Shown: positions 1 through 12,000, counted from the stretch's first letter. The stretch: DNA of 64,000 nucleotides from Eumeta japonica (GCA_005406025.1 BGZK01001594.1:1-64000); one strand, 5' to 3'. The notes: generated from the letters alone by a model not told the origin. Translations and numbers: made by a program.

Positions 1-514
1 TATTTTATTTTCTAGTTTTAGTTTTTTGTTTGTCACGTTTGAAATCGATTATTTCTATCACTAACACTTTCTTTGGCTCGTTTTGCTTTATGCTTTCTTT
101 CCGCTTGAGCCTTCGTTTACGTTGTGTTGCAGGTTTCTGTTTTATTTGTGTTTGTATTTTTTATATTTTTTTTACCATTTTGTTCCCACAGTAATGGACA
201 TTTAAACGGTCGACCCCCAGAGGTCCAATAAAGGGGCAAGGCTATGTACAACAAGATGCGCCTGAGTCTTGGGGAAAACGCTAACGACATATCATTTTTA
301 TCCACCCTAATGCCAGCAGTTGTTCTCGGCGCGTTTTAACCTTTCACCTAAACTTGGGCGGTTATTGCCGCTAACGACGTATCATTTTTAGCCACTAACG
401 CCACACAGTCCTCAACACGATACAAATCTTGACTTGGGTGGTGGATTCAGGCTGGATTAATCAGATTACACAAATTACAGATTCAATTTCTAAATTTAAA
501 TCTTATTATTATAC
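1..514. other. Non-coding flank with a short direct repeat
   Basis: No credible coding region is seen. A 27-base stretch at 279-305 recurs almost unchanged at 369-395, 90 bases on. This suggests the edge of an old repeat, but the family is not recognised. Confidence 0.4.
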
Positions 515-1000
515 GCCATTTAGTGGCTGCTGCATCTTAAATATTGAGGTTGTATAGTGCACTGTATTCTTCTTGTCAAGCCCTTTTATTTGATACCCAT
601 ATTGGTGGGAATGATAAAAATTGTTATCAGCCATTTGGTAGCGGCGGCCATCTTAGATTTCAATTTTGCATAGTAAATTGTATTCTACTTGTTGAGACCT
701 TTCATTGATACCCATGTTGATAAACCTAAAGTTATCCGCCATTTTGTAGAACCGCATCTTGGATTTGAATTTTATATGGTACATTGTGTTCTACTGGTTG
801 AGCACTTTTTTATACCCATATTGATGGGATTGATAAAACCTACATTATCCGCCATTTTGTAGCGGCCGCCATCTTAGTTTCAATTTTTATGGTATGTTAT
901 TCTGCTTGTTGAGCCCTTTCGTTTTGATACCCATATTGATGGGATTAATAATAAAATAAATTATCCGCCATTTTGTAGCGTGGCCATCTTAATTTATAAT
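515..1000. repeat. Tandem minisatellite, unit about 113 bp, about 4.3 copies
   Basis: Five occurrences of a GCCATTTxGTxG...CATCTT core begin near 515, 630, 738, 851 and 967, giving spacings of 115, 108, 113 and 116 bases. Each unit continues with a TATGGTACATTGTATTCT-like stretch, then TTGTTGAGCCCTTT, then GATACCCATATTGATGGG. The units have diverged by substitutions and small gaps. The core contains GCCGCCATCTT, which resembles a YY1/Pho site, but this may be chance. Confidence 0.85.
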
Positions 1001-1352
1001 GATAATGAATAAACATAATTGTATTGTCACCAAAATCAAAGATGTATACAATTTCAGATTAATCGGTTGACAGGAAGAGGTGAAATTTGAATTACTAAAT
1101 TTGACCCAGAATAAATAATAAATAAAACAAACGGGGTGAGCTAAATAAAACCGTTTAATAATAAAAATATGTCGGTTTATGAAAGCTGAGACTTACGGCA
1201 GCACGTCTGGTCAGTGCATCTTTATTTGGCTACCAATTATTTTTATTAATAGGTTTTCACAGCGTACTATTGAACATCATTTGTACATTCATAAAATTTG
1301 GTTTATAAAAAGTCATTTGTATACGGGCGAGTTTTGTGACAACGACTTTGAA

Positions 1353-3588
1353 TGGTAAAATCATTTTAATGTGAATATTCATTCGTATAGTAGGAAGAAG
1401 GATGAAATAATAGTAACAATTTAAAACATTTATTTATACAAAGAATTATATTTAAAACATTAATTTATACAAAAGAATCTCGCACTAAATTTCATATTAA
1501 CAAAATTTATTTTACCTTTACATACATACGTATTTATATACAAATATATACAATAACACAATACATTTGCAAGCTATGCACTAATTCTCTAACTGCGCGC
1601 GCGGCAGACCGATCATAGTTGAGTGGGAGAGAACGCAAGCATTCGGCGGCCTCTCGTTCGGTGACTCATCGTTACGTTACCGAGCGTTACACTTTTTCAA
1701 AGTGACTCCCAGCCGCAACCTAATTTAAGACGTTGTCACGTCAAAAATGAAATTGTACAGAACTTCGATCGTTGAAATACTCGGACTTGGCCACATTATC
1801 TGTTAAGTTCCGTTTGCGGTGGCGCCGGACGCGGACGGCGGCGCAGGCGGCACCAGGCCGTCTCCTCCGTCACGGCGCTCGGACGTTTCCTCTAGATCTA
1901 CTCGAGGAAATGTGCGCTCGTTTAGTAGGGCGCGGGCCGGAGCTGCGCTTGCGCGAGGTTAGGCCGCCCGGCGTCAGCGCGCGCTGCGGTCGCCTCGGCC
2001 GCGGCAGGTCCGCGCCTCACGCGTCAGCGTTCATACGAAAGGTTTGGCGGTAAAAACTAGTCAGGCGTGAGTCATGCAGAATTAATACACGCTTTTGCTT
2101 ACAATGATTACAACACACCGAAGGCGTAGAGTAGTTCTCTGAAAACGTCATATGTACGGCATAAAGCTATGACATAAGTAATTATACCCGTTGAAATGTA
2201 AACTTATCTGGTTGGAATGAAATAACAAATAAAATTCTAGGTAAGCAGTAAACTAACGACAAATGGGTGTAGAATTTGACAAATATTTACAAATAATCTG
2301 ATATACATGATACATTCGTTTATTAAATTTAGGAAGAATTTCTACAGATTTCAAGACCTTGCAATACGGTTAAATTTTATATAGATAGATAAATCATTCC
2401 TGATGTAGTTATCTAACAGAGGTATTTTATACATTATTCATTTAATATAGAAAATTTTGTTTCATAGCACAGTTTTGTACTTTTCGCTACAAGGGGCAAT
2501 TGCATGATCGTTTTGCAACGGCCATTCGAGGCGGGAACCGCAGTACTGTCGGGTCTATCATCGGTGTGCACACGCATTGACCGCCCTGAAGAAGTTGTAC
2601 ATTTATTACATACAAGTTACGTACATACGTACATACATTAGTACTCTAAGACGATCCATCGAACCATCATATTCGGGTAGCTATTACCTCGTGTTGTGTG
2701 GAAGAGGAAAACTCATCACGTTCGAGTACTCTAGAATCGAATAGTTTTAGAATCTTCAAAATACTATAATACTATAAAATTGCGATCGTTGGTGTTCGCT
2801 CCATCTCGTCGCCGCGTGCTGTGTCTCGTATTAGCACCCTGTCGCCACCCAGCGGCGTCGCGTGATCTGTCTTCACACGAACGCCACGTTTACGGCGTGT
2901 GTACGTTGTGTTCGACGTGCCCGCTGGAACGGACCGGGGGCAGGTGGCCGGGTCGTAGCGGGTCATCGGCTGTCGGCGCTCGTGACGCCGTTTGGGCGTC
3001 GTCTTTGTCGGAATCGCGGTCCTTTGCTCTTTGGGCGGTCCTCGGCACAAATCGACTCGTTTCCGATGTGATGGTTCCGACGAAAATGGTTGACTCTACA
3101 GGCCATTCTAAAGCTTTCCGGTATAATATTTATCGACGTGCCTTTGAGCGCCTAGAGTCATAAATATTGAGTTAAATTTGACGTGACGTCTTATAAATGG
3201 TTGCCGGGTGACACTGAAACTGCGCGCTCCGCTCACGTTATGCGCTCACAATGAGAGCGAGTGAGAACACGCGTCCCTTCCGTTAGCCGCCTAAGACCGA
3301 GAGAGACAGACATAAAAGTGAAAGCACGCGTCCCTTTACTCGAGCACGGTTAGCCGCCTAAGAGCGAAATGTATTCACCAGTTATTGTATGTATGTTGTA
3401 TATAAATACGTATGTATGTAGTAAAGGTAAAATAAAATTTTGTTAATATGAAATTCAGTGCGAGATTCTTTGTATAAATTAATGTTTTAAATATAATTCT
3501 TTGTATAAATAAATGTTTTAAATTGTTACTATTATTTCATCCTGCTTTCTACTATACAGATGAATATTCACATTAAATGATTTTACCA
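1353..3588. mobile_element. Foldback-type element with about 190-bp inverted arms
   Basis: The left arm at 1353-1541 reappears reverse-complemented at 3398-3588 with only scattered differences, including the shared blocks GAATCTCGCACT and TACATACATACGTATTTATA. Weaker similarity runs outward to about 1300 and 3650. The 1.86 kb interior is much richer in G+C, particularly 1800-2040 and 2800-3060. It holds overlapping ORFs on both strands with Arg/Pro-rich composition and no family I recognise. No transposase was found. It could be a non-autonomous DNA element that captured host DNA, or a foldback element. Confidence 0.7.
1542..3397. other. GC-rich interior of the 1.35-3.59 kb inverted repeat
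   Basis: Open frames at 1772-2053 (+), 2780-3163 (+) and 2772-3050 (-) overlap one another and have the composition expected of GC-rich non-coding DNA. None shows a known motif. The sequence GTTAGCCGCCTAAG occurs twice near the right end, at about 3283 and 3350, each time next to a CACGCGTCCCTT stretch. This indicates a small internal duplication. Confidence 0.4.
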
Positions 3589-4904
3589 CTCAAAATTAAT
3601 TGTCACGTAAAACTTTCGCATTATACCGACTTTACAGGCAACCAATTTTAAGTTCAAAAATTTGACAAATGGTTGATTCTGCGAGCCATCCGTAAAACTC
3701 CTTCTTTTCGAGCAAAACGTGTCTAAAATACAGGAGTAAATTATTGAATTCGTCAGGCTCAGATTAATTTTATTACTTTTTAAAACTCTCAAGCTCAAAA
3801 ATATAGTACTAATTCGTTTCCAGCTCCGCAGGTTCGTAAATTTGTATATATTAAACCGTTTTTTAACTTTTCAACTACGAAATCTTTCGAACGCGTTTTC
3901 GATTTTGATCTGCTTTATGGCATCCGACGCAGTTTATAAATAGAAAGGACGACCGAGTACAAAATACCAACTCATTAAAATTTCAAATGCTATTTTAATA
4001 TTCCTTTTTTCAATTTTTCGTCTACAGTATCTCTCAATTAACCCACCGATTTTGATGGAATGTCCTTAAAATCTGCAACAATGAAATGATAAATACAAAT
4101 GTCAGTAGGTCCATAAAATAGGCACGTATATGAATACAATGTTAGGTAAAATTATAAAATGATCGGTAAAGACTTTAAGAAATTCGCGATCTGTACCAAA
4201 AACATTAAATTTTTATGTATATAGAATTATTTAGACTATTAATTGACGAAATTTTGAAAATAGTAAATAAATAAAATATTAGTTTAATAATAAAGTTCAA
4301 ATCAGAAATTAATTATCAAAATTCATATTTTGATTGAGTCATATTATGATGACTCACGTTATTCAGGATGCAAACATCCTTAAATTATTAGAAAGCTTAT
4401 TTCATAAGTCTGTTTGGACGAGAATTTTCGATGAGAAAAGCCTTTTTAGATGCAATAGAACTCGTTTGGAAAATGAAATACTTATGATCTAGATAATAAT
4501 GAACGGACTAAGTGCGGGGAGGGTGTATTTACGCGATGGATGGTTATAACGCAAAATTCAAAATGTATCGGTGTATCTGCAAGCTACTATCGGCGATTCC
4601 TGTACATCGAAAGACCAACGATGTCGCCGATATATCGGTATCGGATGCATCACTGATAAAAATTCAGTACCTAACTTCTGGTTCAGAGGCGACGCTTTTT
4701 AATGCTCGGCCACCACCGCTGATTCAAACTGAATCCGACTGACGCGAAAACGTCTGTAGGTGGTTATAAAGTATTTATATTACAAACAATGTAAAAATAT
4801 ATTTGTATGGATGTTTGTTATACGATACGACTTAGCGATTCGACGTGGAATCGTCTGCAGATCGTTATACGCTATTCATAATATAAAAAGTAGTCAAAGC
4901 ATGT
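3589..4904. other. AT-rich non-coding stretch
   Basis: Short ORFs are present but none has recognisable domains or coding-like composition. Nothing can be named here. Confidence 0.5.
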
Positions 4905-5545
4905 CGGACCATCTCATTGTGGGGTTCCAGAAGCCATTACAATAGCCTATGACTAGAAAAAAATAAGTATGTCGCCTATTCCTATTAAACTAGTGTAAGC
5001 TAAAAGTGCATCAGTAAAGAGCGTATCTTTATGGTACTTATGTCCTTTTAGAGTTATGCATTTTTCGGCAATAACTTAAAAACAGTATGACCGACCATGA
5101 TCAAAATAATTTTCATTGAAAGTATTTATTAAACGTTACATTCGTCATTATTTTTATAGTTTTGGACATACAGTTTAGAAAATAGGGACACAATTTTTGC
5201 AATTTTCGGAAGTATTATTTTTTAAATTATTCTCTTAATCAGAAAAATTATTTAAAAACCTTAAATTTTTTAAAAAACTGTCGAAATATATGCCACAAGT
5301 TGGTTTGCTAAAAAAATTTTTTTTAGCTTCTATTACATATATGGAGTGCCCCTTCCCTAGAAAAATTAATTTTTGGTATTTAACCACCAAACTAAGTAAC
5401 GGCTTATACAAGACACCTACACCATAAATTTCCTCAATATACGTCTAGTAGATTTTAAATAAAATACCTGTGACATACGGACGGACGTGACGAAACTATA
5501 ACAGGTACTTTTTCCCATTTTGGATCGGAACCCTAAAAATGTAAG
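4905..5545 (+). repeat. LINE/SINE 3' tail, copy 1
   Basis: This region matches 42000-42645 over most of its length. Shared landmarks, in order, are a GGGTTCC start, TTTTTCGGCAATAACT, GAAAGTATTTATTAA, TTTTGGACATACAGTTTAGAAAATA, CGGCTTATACAAGACACC, GACATACGGACGGACG and a terminal CGGAACC...TAAAAATG. Tails of this kind are common at the 3' ends of lepidopteran retroelements. Only the non-coding tail is present. The parent family is uncertain. Confidence 0.65.
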
Positions 5546-6157
5546 ACACTTATGTTCCCGGAAAGTGAAAGTGATGTAATATGTTATACATGTTTCGAGC
5601 TATAAGTACGAACAAATTGAGAAGAAATAAAAAAAAATGATTTGGCGCTTGTTACGTATAAATGACACGATGAACAGTAAATAAATATAAATTTCATCAA
5701 TTAAACACAAATTTTATTGTACCGACATTGTGCGTATAATTTTGTGTATATCGCCGATCTACGATAATTTTAACTTTTCAGCCAAATTGAAACGCTCGCT
5801 CGTCGTTGGAGATCACATCCAGCCGTTAGCCGCGGAGGCTGCGTCGCCGTATTGCGGCGACCTCTAACGAAATAAAAGCTTTACGTAATTAAGTATAGAT
5901 TAAAATAAAACTTTATTAATGTTAAACGTTTAATTTTTTAACCCAAAGAATATAGGTGTACATTACGCCATTAATGTACAATACTATTATATACAGGGGT
6001 TAAAATATATTTGAAGCAAAACTTACTCAGGCGTGATTGAGAGCAATCGAGATCTTCTTTGAACAGTGTTCAGTAAACTCTGTATTTCTTTTACGCAGTT
6101 TCCGCATTTATAATCTTAATTTTGAATTCGTCACCAAACTAAAACGATTAAATAAAA
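5546..6157. other. AT-rich non-coding stretch
   Basis: No ORF of note. A GC-richer block at 5790-5870 (GCCGCGGAGGCTGCGTCGCC) is isolated and unexplained. Confidence 0.4.
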
Positions 6158-6206
6158 ATTGTTCAATATTTGAAAACGGCTACTTCGTTTTCAAATATTG
6201 AACAAT
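6158..6206. repeat. Perfect hairpin: 21-bp stem, 7-nt loop
   Basis: The 21 bases at 6158-6178 are the exact reverse complement of 6186-6206, with loop GCTACTT between them. The stem is AT-rich. The context is non-coding. It is too short for a canonical animal pre-miRNA. It may be a young inverted duplication or a transposon-end remnant. Confidence 0.85.
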
Positions 6207-6780
6207 CTCTCGTGCGGACGACGTCTTTTAACAACTGTACTTATTAACTCGCTGTGCTCATGGCTGAGCCTACATGGGTATACAATCAATTCTTTTTTAT
6301 GTTAAGCGATTTCTTTTCAATCACGACTCGGATTTTATATACTAGTCTAAAACGGCTTTTAATTTTGAATTCAATCTTGACATCCTCTTCAACGTTAAAT
6401 GAAATTGTTTTACGTCAATAACGCGAAAAGATTACTACTAGCCCTGAAATTTTTTTTAAATTCCTACTAAAATAAAAACGAAAACTTACATAAAATTAAG
6501 GAATGTACTCTTTTAGTTACTTAATGTTTGAAATCACTAGGTAATTAAATTAAATTTTAAGGACTAAAAAATATATATACTTTTGTGTAAATAATTTTTA
6601 GGTATTCAACCGAATGATTGAATAGAATTGACAAAGAATGTATCTAGGCAACGAATTCGAACTATAACTAGAACCTATTGAGATTAGTCATGCAAGTTTA
6701 GATTTTTGTTCAATAAAATTAATTAATTCACTACTGATATGTAGCGGCTATCCCCGGTACTGATATCGATCGTCAACTCG
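6207..6780. other. AT-rich non-coding stretch
   Basis: No ORF or repeat is recognised between the hairpin and the foldback element. Confidence 0.4.
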
Positions 6781-7058
6781 AAAAATATACTTTAAAAAAA
6801 CTAAAAAACACGCTTTTAAAGCACATTAAACTAAAAAGTGAAAAATACTCCTTAATATGAACTCAAAAAAAAATAATGAACAATGACGAAAAATACTAGT
6901 GTTATTGTGGAAAAAGCGTGGGTTGCTTTATATACGAAAGATGTGGCACAAAGCGCTCCACGCTTTTTATTTATTATTTTTCACTTTTTAGTTTAATGTG
7001 CTTTAAAGCGTGTTTTTCAGTTTTTTTAAACTATATTTATTTTTCACTTTTTAGTTCG
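6781..7058. mobile_element. Small foldback/MITE-like element, copy 1
   Basis: The left arm at 6781-6845 (TTTAAAAAAACTAAAAAACA, CGCTTTTAAAGCACATTAAA, CTAAAAAGTG) is mirrored by the right arm from 6982 (CACTTTTTAGTTTAATGTG, CTTTAAAGCGTGTTTTTCAG, TTTTTTTAAACTATA). The arms enclose about 135 bases containing AAAAAGCGTGGG and CTCCACGCTTTTT. A related copy lies at 60375-60735. No coding capacity. Confidence 0.75.
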
Positions 7059-7227
7059 GTTGATTGGTAAAAATTTGTAATTTTTAACAATAGAACAATA
7101 GTTGAATTAATAACATAATAAGCATTATGCTTATTACTGTTACATTCTACTACAAAACAGTAAGAGAATTTAGTAACAGTAATAAGCCACTTGCTCTCAC
7201 GCAGACGATACGTGACGAAATTATTCG

Positions 7228-7560
7228 ATCCTGGCGATCCTGATCAGGATTAGAGGATAAACTTATCAAATTATTGTATTGTCATTGCTCCTTGATACGT
7301 ACGCAAAGTTTCAAATTAATCAGACTTCTTGAAATTGGTGAAAATTAAGCTCAAAGATTCCGTTACATACATAGATACATACAACCCAAGCTTACATTAA
7401 TCCTGGCGGTCCCAATAAGGATAATGGGAAACTGTTATCAAATTATTACATCGTCATTGGTCCTTGATACGCATGCAGTTTCAAGTTGATCAGACAGACT
7501 TCTAGAAACCGGTAAAAACTAAGCTCAAAGATTCGATTACATACATAGTTACGACCCAAA
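7228..7560. repeat. Two tandem copies of a 172-bp retroelement-tail unit
   Basis: ATCCTGGCG at 7228 and ATCCTGGCGGT at 7400 begin two parallel units. They share ATCAAATTATT, GTCATTG.TCCTTGATACG, a TTTCAA.TTGATCAGAC-like stretch, GGTAAAAA(T/C)TAAGCTCAAAGATTC and TTACATACATAG. The layout resembles duplicated LINE 3' untranslated sequence, which is frequent in Lepidoptera. The family is not certain. Confidence 0.7.
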
Positions 7561-7739
7561 CTTATAAAGCGTGTTAAAAAGCAGTCGATGCAAGTTTACA
7601 TTTACAATAAAATTTATCTTGTAATATAAGTTTGAAACGCTTGTATAGACATTCTCGCAAGTTCTAATTCGAACTGTAATAAAATGACAGAGTAGAACAA
7701 AGAAAATGAAAATTTACGTAAGACGTAACTTATTTTCAA

Positions 7740-8124
7740 CTTAGTTTACCGGGTGCGTGTCGGCGCCACCTGCGCACGGCGCGGACCTGCGCGTCGTGGC
7801 CTACGGCCCATCGATGCGCCGAGCCTCCGCGTGCGGCGCGGACGGTCCCGGCAGCCGACCACCGCTACTGGGCACTTGGCAGGAATACGATTATGAGCAC
7901 GCAAAAGATGTACGGAACAATGTTTTGATAATACGTTGTAGGGTATCGCGCGGCGCGGCGCGCGCGCAGGCGGGCGGGCGCGCCGCATGTAAACAAACAA
8001 CGGACCGGTCCGCATGAAAAACCCGCGCTCGGCGCCGCGGTGACTCGCGCGTTGTATTAGTAAGCGCGGGGCGGCGCAGCGCTCACTCCGCCGTCAGCCG
8101 CCGCGCCTCGCCGCCCGTGTCACC
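7740..8124 (+). promoter_or_regulatory. CpG-rich promoter/5' leader of the ETS gene
   Basis: Base composition jumps from AT-rich to very CpG-rich at about 7745 and stays so into the coding exon. GCGCTCACTCCGCCGTCAGCC at about 8078-8098 contains TCA-type initiator-like sequence shortly before the first ATG. No TATA box is evident at a fitting distance. The exact start site cannot be read. ORFs on both strands here (7746-8015 and 7757-8017) look like GC-rich non-coding shadows. Confidence 0.45.
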
Positions 8125-9015
8125 ATGCTTGACCACGCGCGCCATTGTGCCGAGCCCGCGATGTGCGATCCTATCTGCCGGCCTCGGCCGCCGAGCCCGC
8201 CGCTCGAGGACTTTCAAGTGTTCCCGAAGTGGACCACGACCTACTCCACGGCGAGTACTATTCGGCTTTCCGTACGACACGTATCCGGGTCCGGTTGGCC
8301 ACCGGCGTCTACCATAGCTCGGCGCGCCCGACGACCGGCCGCGCGAGATTGGCGCGCAAAGTACGTCAGCGATGGACCAGCGAAGACGCGCTGGGTTGGC
8401 TGCTGGACCCGCGCACGCCTGCGGGATATCCGAGCTCGATCTGCCGTTGTACAACTTCAAGGTTCCCGGAGTCGCGTTGCGCGGTCTTCGGCGAAAACGT
8501 AGCTCAGATGATGGATCCCGGCGTGGACCCGGGCGTGTCGCGCCGCTACGCCGAAGCGGTGTTCGAGCGCCTTCAGAGCCGGCTCGCAGAGAGACGGCGG
8601 TGCCGGTGTCTGTGCTGCGTTACGTCGACGGCGATGCATACCAACCTCTCGGGCACGCAAGTGCTCAACCTTGACGACTACAGCGCCGAGCGCGGGCGCG
8701 TCTGCTCGACTGCCCCAGCGCTGCCCACGTCCCTCATCAGGCCACATGCGATTCCAGCGATGACGCCGATGAAGCTTTCCGTTTTCGGAATCGGCCTCAC
8801 CCGAGTACTCCTACGGCAGCGACACCAGCAAGTCCGACGACCTGGATAAAGACGACGCGGTAAAGGCCTCCCGGCCGACCCAAGGAACACCGGCAAGAAG
8901 TTGTCCAAACGAATAAAAGCGTGTCCGTACCGGAGTTCCTCAGAGATCTACTACTGGATCCCAAGTACTGTCCGCACATTATTAAATGGGAAGATTATAC
9001 AGTGGGCAAGTTTAG
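8125..9015 (+). CDS. ETS gene exon 1: PNT domain and start of ETS domain, frame-broken
   Basis: The ATG at 8125 is chosen for its CACC context and for reading directly into PPLEDFQVFPKWTTTY. Recognisable protein then appears by frame (position modulo 3): 1 to about 8253, 0 (EYYSAF), 2 (PYDTYPGPVGH), 0 (RWTSEDALGWLLD, 8370-8410), 2 (ELDLPLYNFKVPG), 0 (GENVAQMM...RRYAEAVFERLQ), 2 (VLRYVDGDAYQPLG), 0 (VLNLDDYSAERG), 2 (SSDDADEAF), 1 (EYSYGSDTSKSDDLDKDDAV) and 2 (PEFLRDLLLDPKYCPHIIKW). WTSEDALGWLLD plus LDLPLYNFKVPG is the PNT pattern. Several breaks sit at short homopolymers, for example one C missing after GGCTTT. Base-calling error therefore looks more likely than decay, but decay cannot be excluded. 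Confidence 0.7.
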
Positions 9016-12000
9016 GTGAGTTTTAAGACACTCATTGATGAGCTTTGGTAGTTGAGGTTTCATTGAGCTTTCAAAGCATTCGATAATTAAGTCAAGTGAA
9101 TGTGTTGAGATCATAAAAATTTTAGGAGTTTAATAATTATTAATTCATATGACGTAAGACATGCATATTTCGCCAGCAAATCGAGTGAAAGAAATCGATG
9201 ATCAGTCGTAGTGATAGAGTGATCGCGTGCAACTAGTTAGTAATCATCTATATAGTTTACATAATGGTTCTTATTGACCTTTAACACTTAATTAGCTAGT
9301 AGCACCGTCAATGGAAACCGGTTTTGTGCTGGCTCGGCTGTTGGCGTATTTAATTACAATTCTGCAAATTATTTGCCGCTGTGAGATATATGTCACCTGA
9401 TGTCATTGTATCGCTTAGAATTTAATACAAAAAAAGAATGAGAGTTTATAAGAACGAATGAATGTTAAAGTTTTTGTGTATCGCTGTATAACAACCCGTA
9501 TAAGAGAGCCGTGTGCGCATACAGCGTTGTTGCGATTGTCGATAAACATGTTTTGATAGTTTTTGCCTTCACCTTGCGCCGCCGGTTCGGCGCAGACGAC
9601 CTTGCGCGGCTCGTCACGACCGCGCCGACTTATCTACCTGTCGTGCTCGTGTCGACGCGACTCCGGCTCGAAGGACCGATTTCCTATTCGTTATCGCAGA
9701 CCTATAGCTTCGCTGCATTTAATAATAATCTCGATTCCTACCCATATCTTTAGTTTGTTTATTTTATGTGATTTTCATTACCGGCTCGTAGGTGTTGGTA
9801 ATTGAAGTGTTTTTTTTTATAATACTGCGTCGTTTTATATCGCAAAAGGTTAAGACGAAACTTTTTCAAATGCATACGTTATTGCCATTTTGATATTTTT
9901 TGTATTTATTTGCACTACGCAAGCCACGGCCGGCTCACTGCCAACCGGTCGGGCTCGCCCGAGTCGGCGACGCGTACCGCTGCGAGTGTTCGCGCGGGCC
10001 CTCTGCGCTCGCTCAGCGACGGATAGCGAATGTAAATACGCGACGATTCTCAGAAGCGGCCGATCGGCGACCCACAACTGGTCGGAAAACTTTGCGACTC
10101 TTCGTTTCACCGCCGACGCGGGGCGCGGAGGTTCTGTTCATTATAAAACTTAGTAGTCATGCCGCAGAACTACCGCGTTATTCGTAGTCAGGAGGTACTA
10201 GATTTAAGCCTACCGACTTCCGTAACATTTCGCACGAGTCGCCATCGCTTTCCGCCGGGTCGAACGTCCGATACGTCGAGTATTCGGTAATGCGGAAAGT
10301 ATAGTGCAAGAGTCATTCGGCGGGCCATGGGGCGCTGCCGTGGGGCGGCAGCTGCTCTCGTATAGATTTTCTTCCGCTCTACGTTGCTACGCAGCGCTGC
10401 CTCAAGGCCGCACGCCCAACTCGCTTCCGGTTATTTTCTGATTTATTATTAATCTTTTTGCTGTGAAGACTTGAATCTTGCCTCGTTGATTTTTTCTTCT
10501 TCGGGATGTTGCTAGAACGTAAGATGTTCAAATATAAGTTACTATAAAATTTCAATCTGAATATACATTTTACGTTGTAAATTCCACATAAAATAAATGT
10601 TTAACGAGATACATTGTAAGGAATCGCGATGCTAACATGCGATCTAATAAGTATTCGTTTAAAATCAAAATACAAACAAAATCGACTATCGCTTTCGTTA
10701 GGCGAGGCGGGAGCTCATTTTTTTGCTATAAACATAGACAACGATTTAGGCGCGTTGATACGATCGAGTATCTCCGTATACGCTCAGCGAATACGTGAGC
10801 GTTTTCAGGTTGTTTCTCTAAAAGTGCGCTGTACCGGGAGGGCAGGGGCAGGCAGTGTGTCGCGGCCGCCGTCGTCATGGCAACGCGCCCGGGAAGCTTC
10901 CAGTCACGTGTCGCGGGAACTTGTTTCCGCTTTCCGCGTTTTTCCTTTTCTCTCGCATTTTTTCCCGCCCCCGGCCGCGTACCCCGCCCGCCGCCGCCCG
11001 CCCGCGCCCCGGGCGGCCGGTACTTCTGTGTGGGTGTCTTAATTGTGTTTGTGCGCGTGGTCCCGAAGAAATTAGGCCAATGCAACTTTGTATCAGAGGC
11101 GACCGTTAAAACTTGTACGCTCGCTCATTATTTATATTGGTATCTGCAAGACTCGAAACTCGTTAGGCGAGAGGCCCACGTCGCGTGAGAGACTAAACGT
11201 GTTAGTCCAGTTTCGAAGCGCAGACACCTACCTATTTCCTCGAACGGCACCTGCCCTCGACCACTTCCAGGTGTACGATTTAATTTTCGTAATTATTTTT
11301 CACAGCCGGGAGAGGACACCCAAATAACAAAAAACAAATAATTCAAACGGTTACCATGCGTTAGTTAAATTTATCCATTCGGATAAAAGCTCACACTTTA
11401 TAGGACAGTTCGTGAAGGAAATCTATTAAGCGTCAGTGTTGTGTTAACGCGTACCACACATCGGCAGAATATAATTTTGTTTCATTTTTACAATCAAAAA
11501 ATTATTTATTGCAATTAAAATATTATGTGCGGACCGAGGACTGAGCAGTGGTGGACATGAACCAATGATAAAGGTCTATAGCGACTACTTGAATTTTAAA
11601 AGTAAATAACAGATAAACAGCTGACTATTATTTTCATACGAAATTTAACACAGGCATTGTAATGAATTACAACCGATGCAATACCTCGGCAGTGACGCGG
11701 GCGGCCTCTGCCGCGCGGTGCCCTGCGCCGCCCTGCAGCGCTCCCTGTAACGTTTCTTTCCGTAAATCTATTTATAAGCAGGCGTGTGTGTGTAGTGCGC
11801 CGCGGCTGTGTGCGGCCCTAGTGGCCCTATTATATTGATTAGTGAGCGTTTTTCTTTCGTGCAGCTTCCTGGCGCTCGCTCGGGCCAGTTCGTTTTTCAT
11901 ATAATTTCTGTTCCCATTGTTTGATTTTCATTTGTGGACCGCCGAGCTGCGGGCGCGCAGGCGGCGACTTATGGACTTACCTAATTGTTATTTAATTATG

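Noticed and set aside
515..1000. CRISPR-like array
   Set aside because: Units are wholly repetitive with no unique spacers, and the genome is an animal one; it is a minisatellite.
1772..2053. GC-rich plus-strand ORF of 93 residues
   Set aside because: Arg/Pro/Ala-rich text with no domain; composition mirrors the CpG-rich interior of the foldback element.
7746..8017. Overlapping ORFs on both strands before the ETS exon
   Set aside because: They mirror each other over a CpG-rich promoter region and carry no motif; the ETS leader explains the composition.
8145..8849. Single 234-residue ORF as the ETS N-terminus
   Set aside because: Only parts of it (WTSEDALGWLLD and GENVAQMM...) are real protein; other parts are out of frame with the conserved text, so it is not taken as the true reading.
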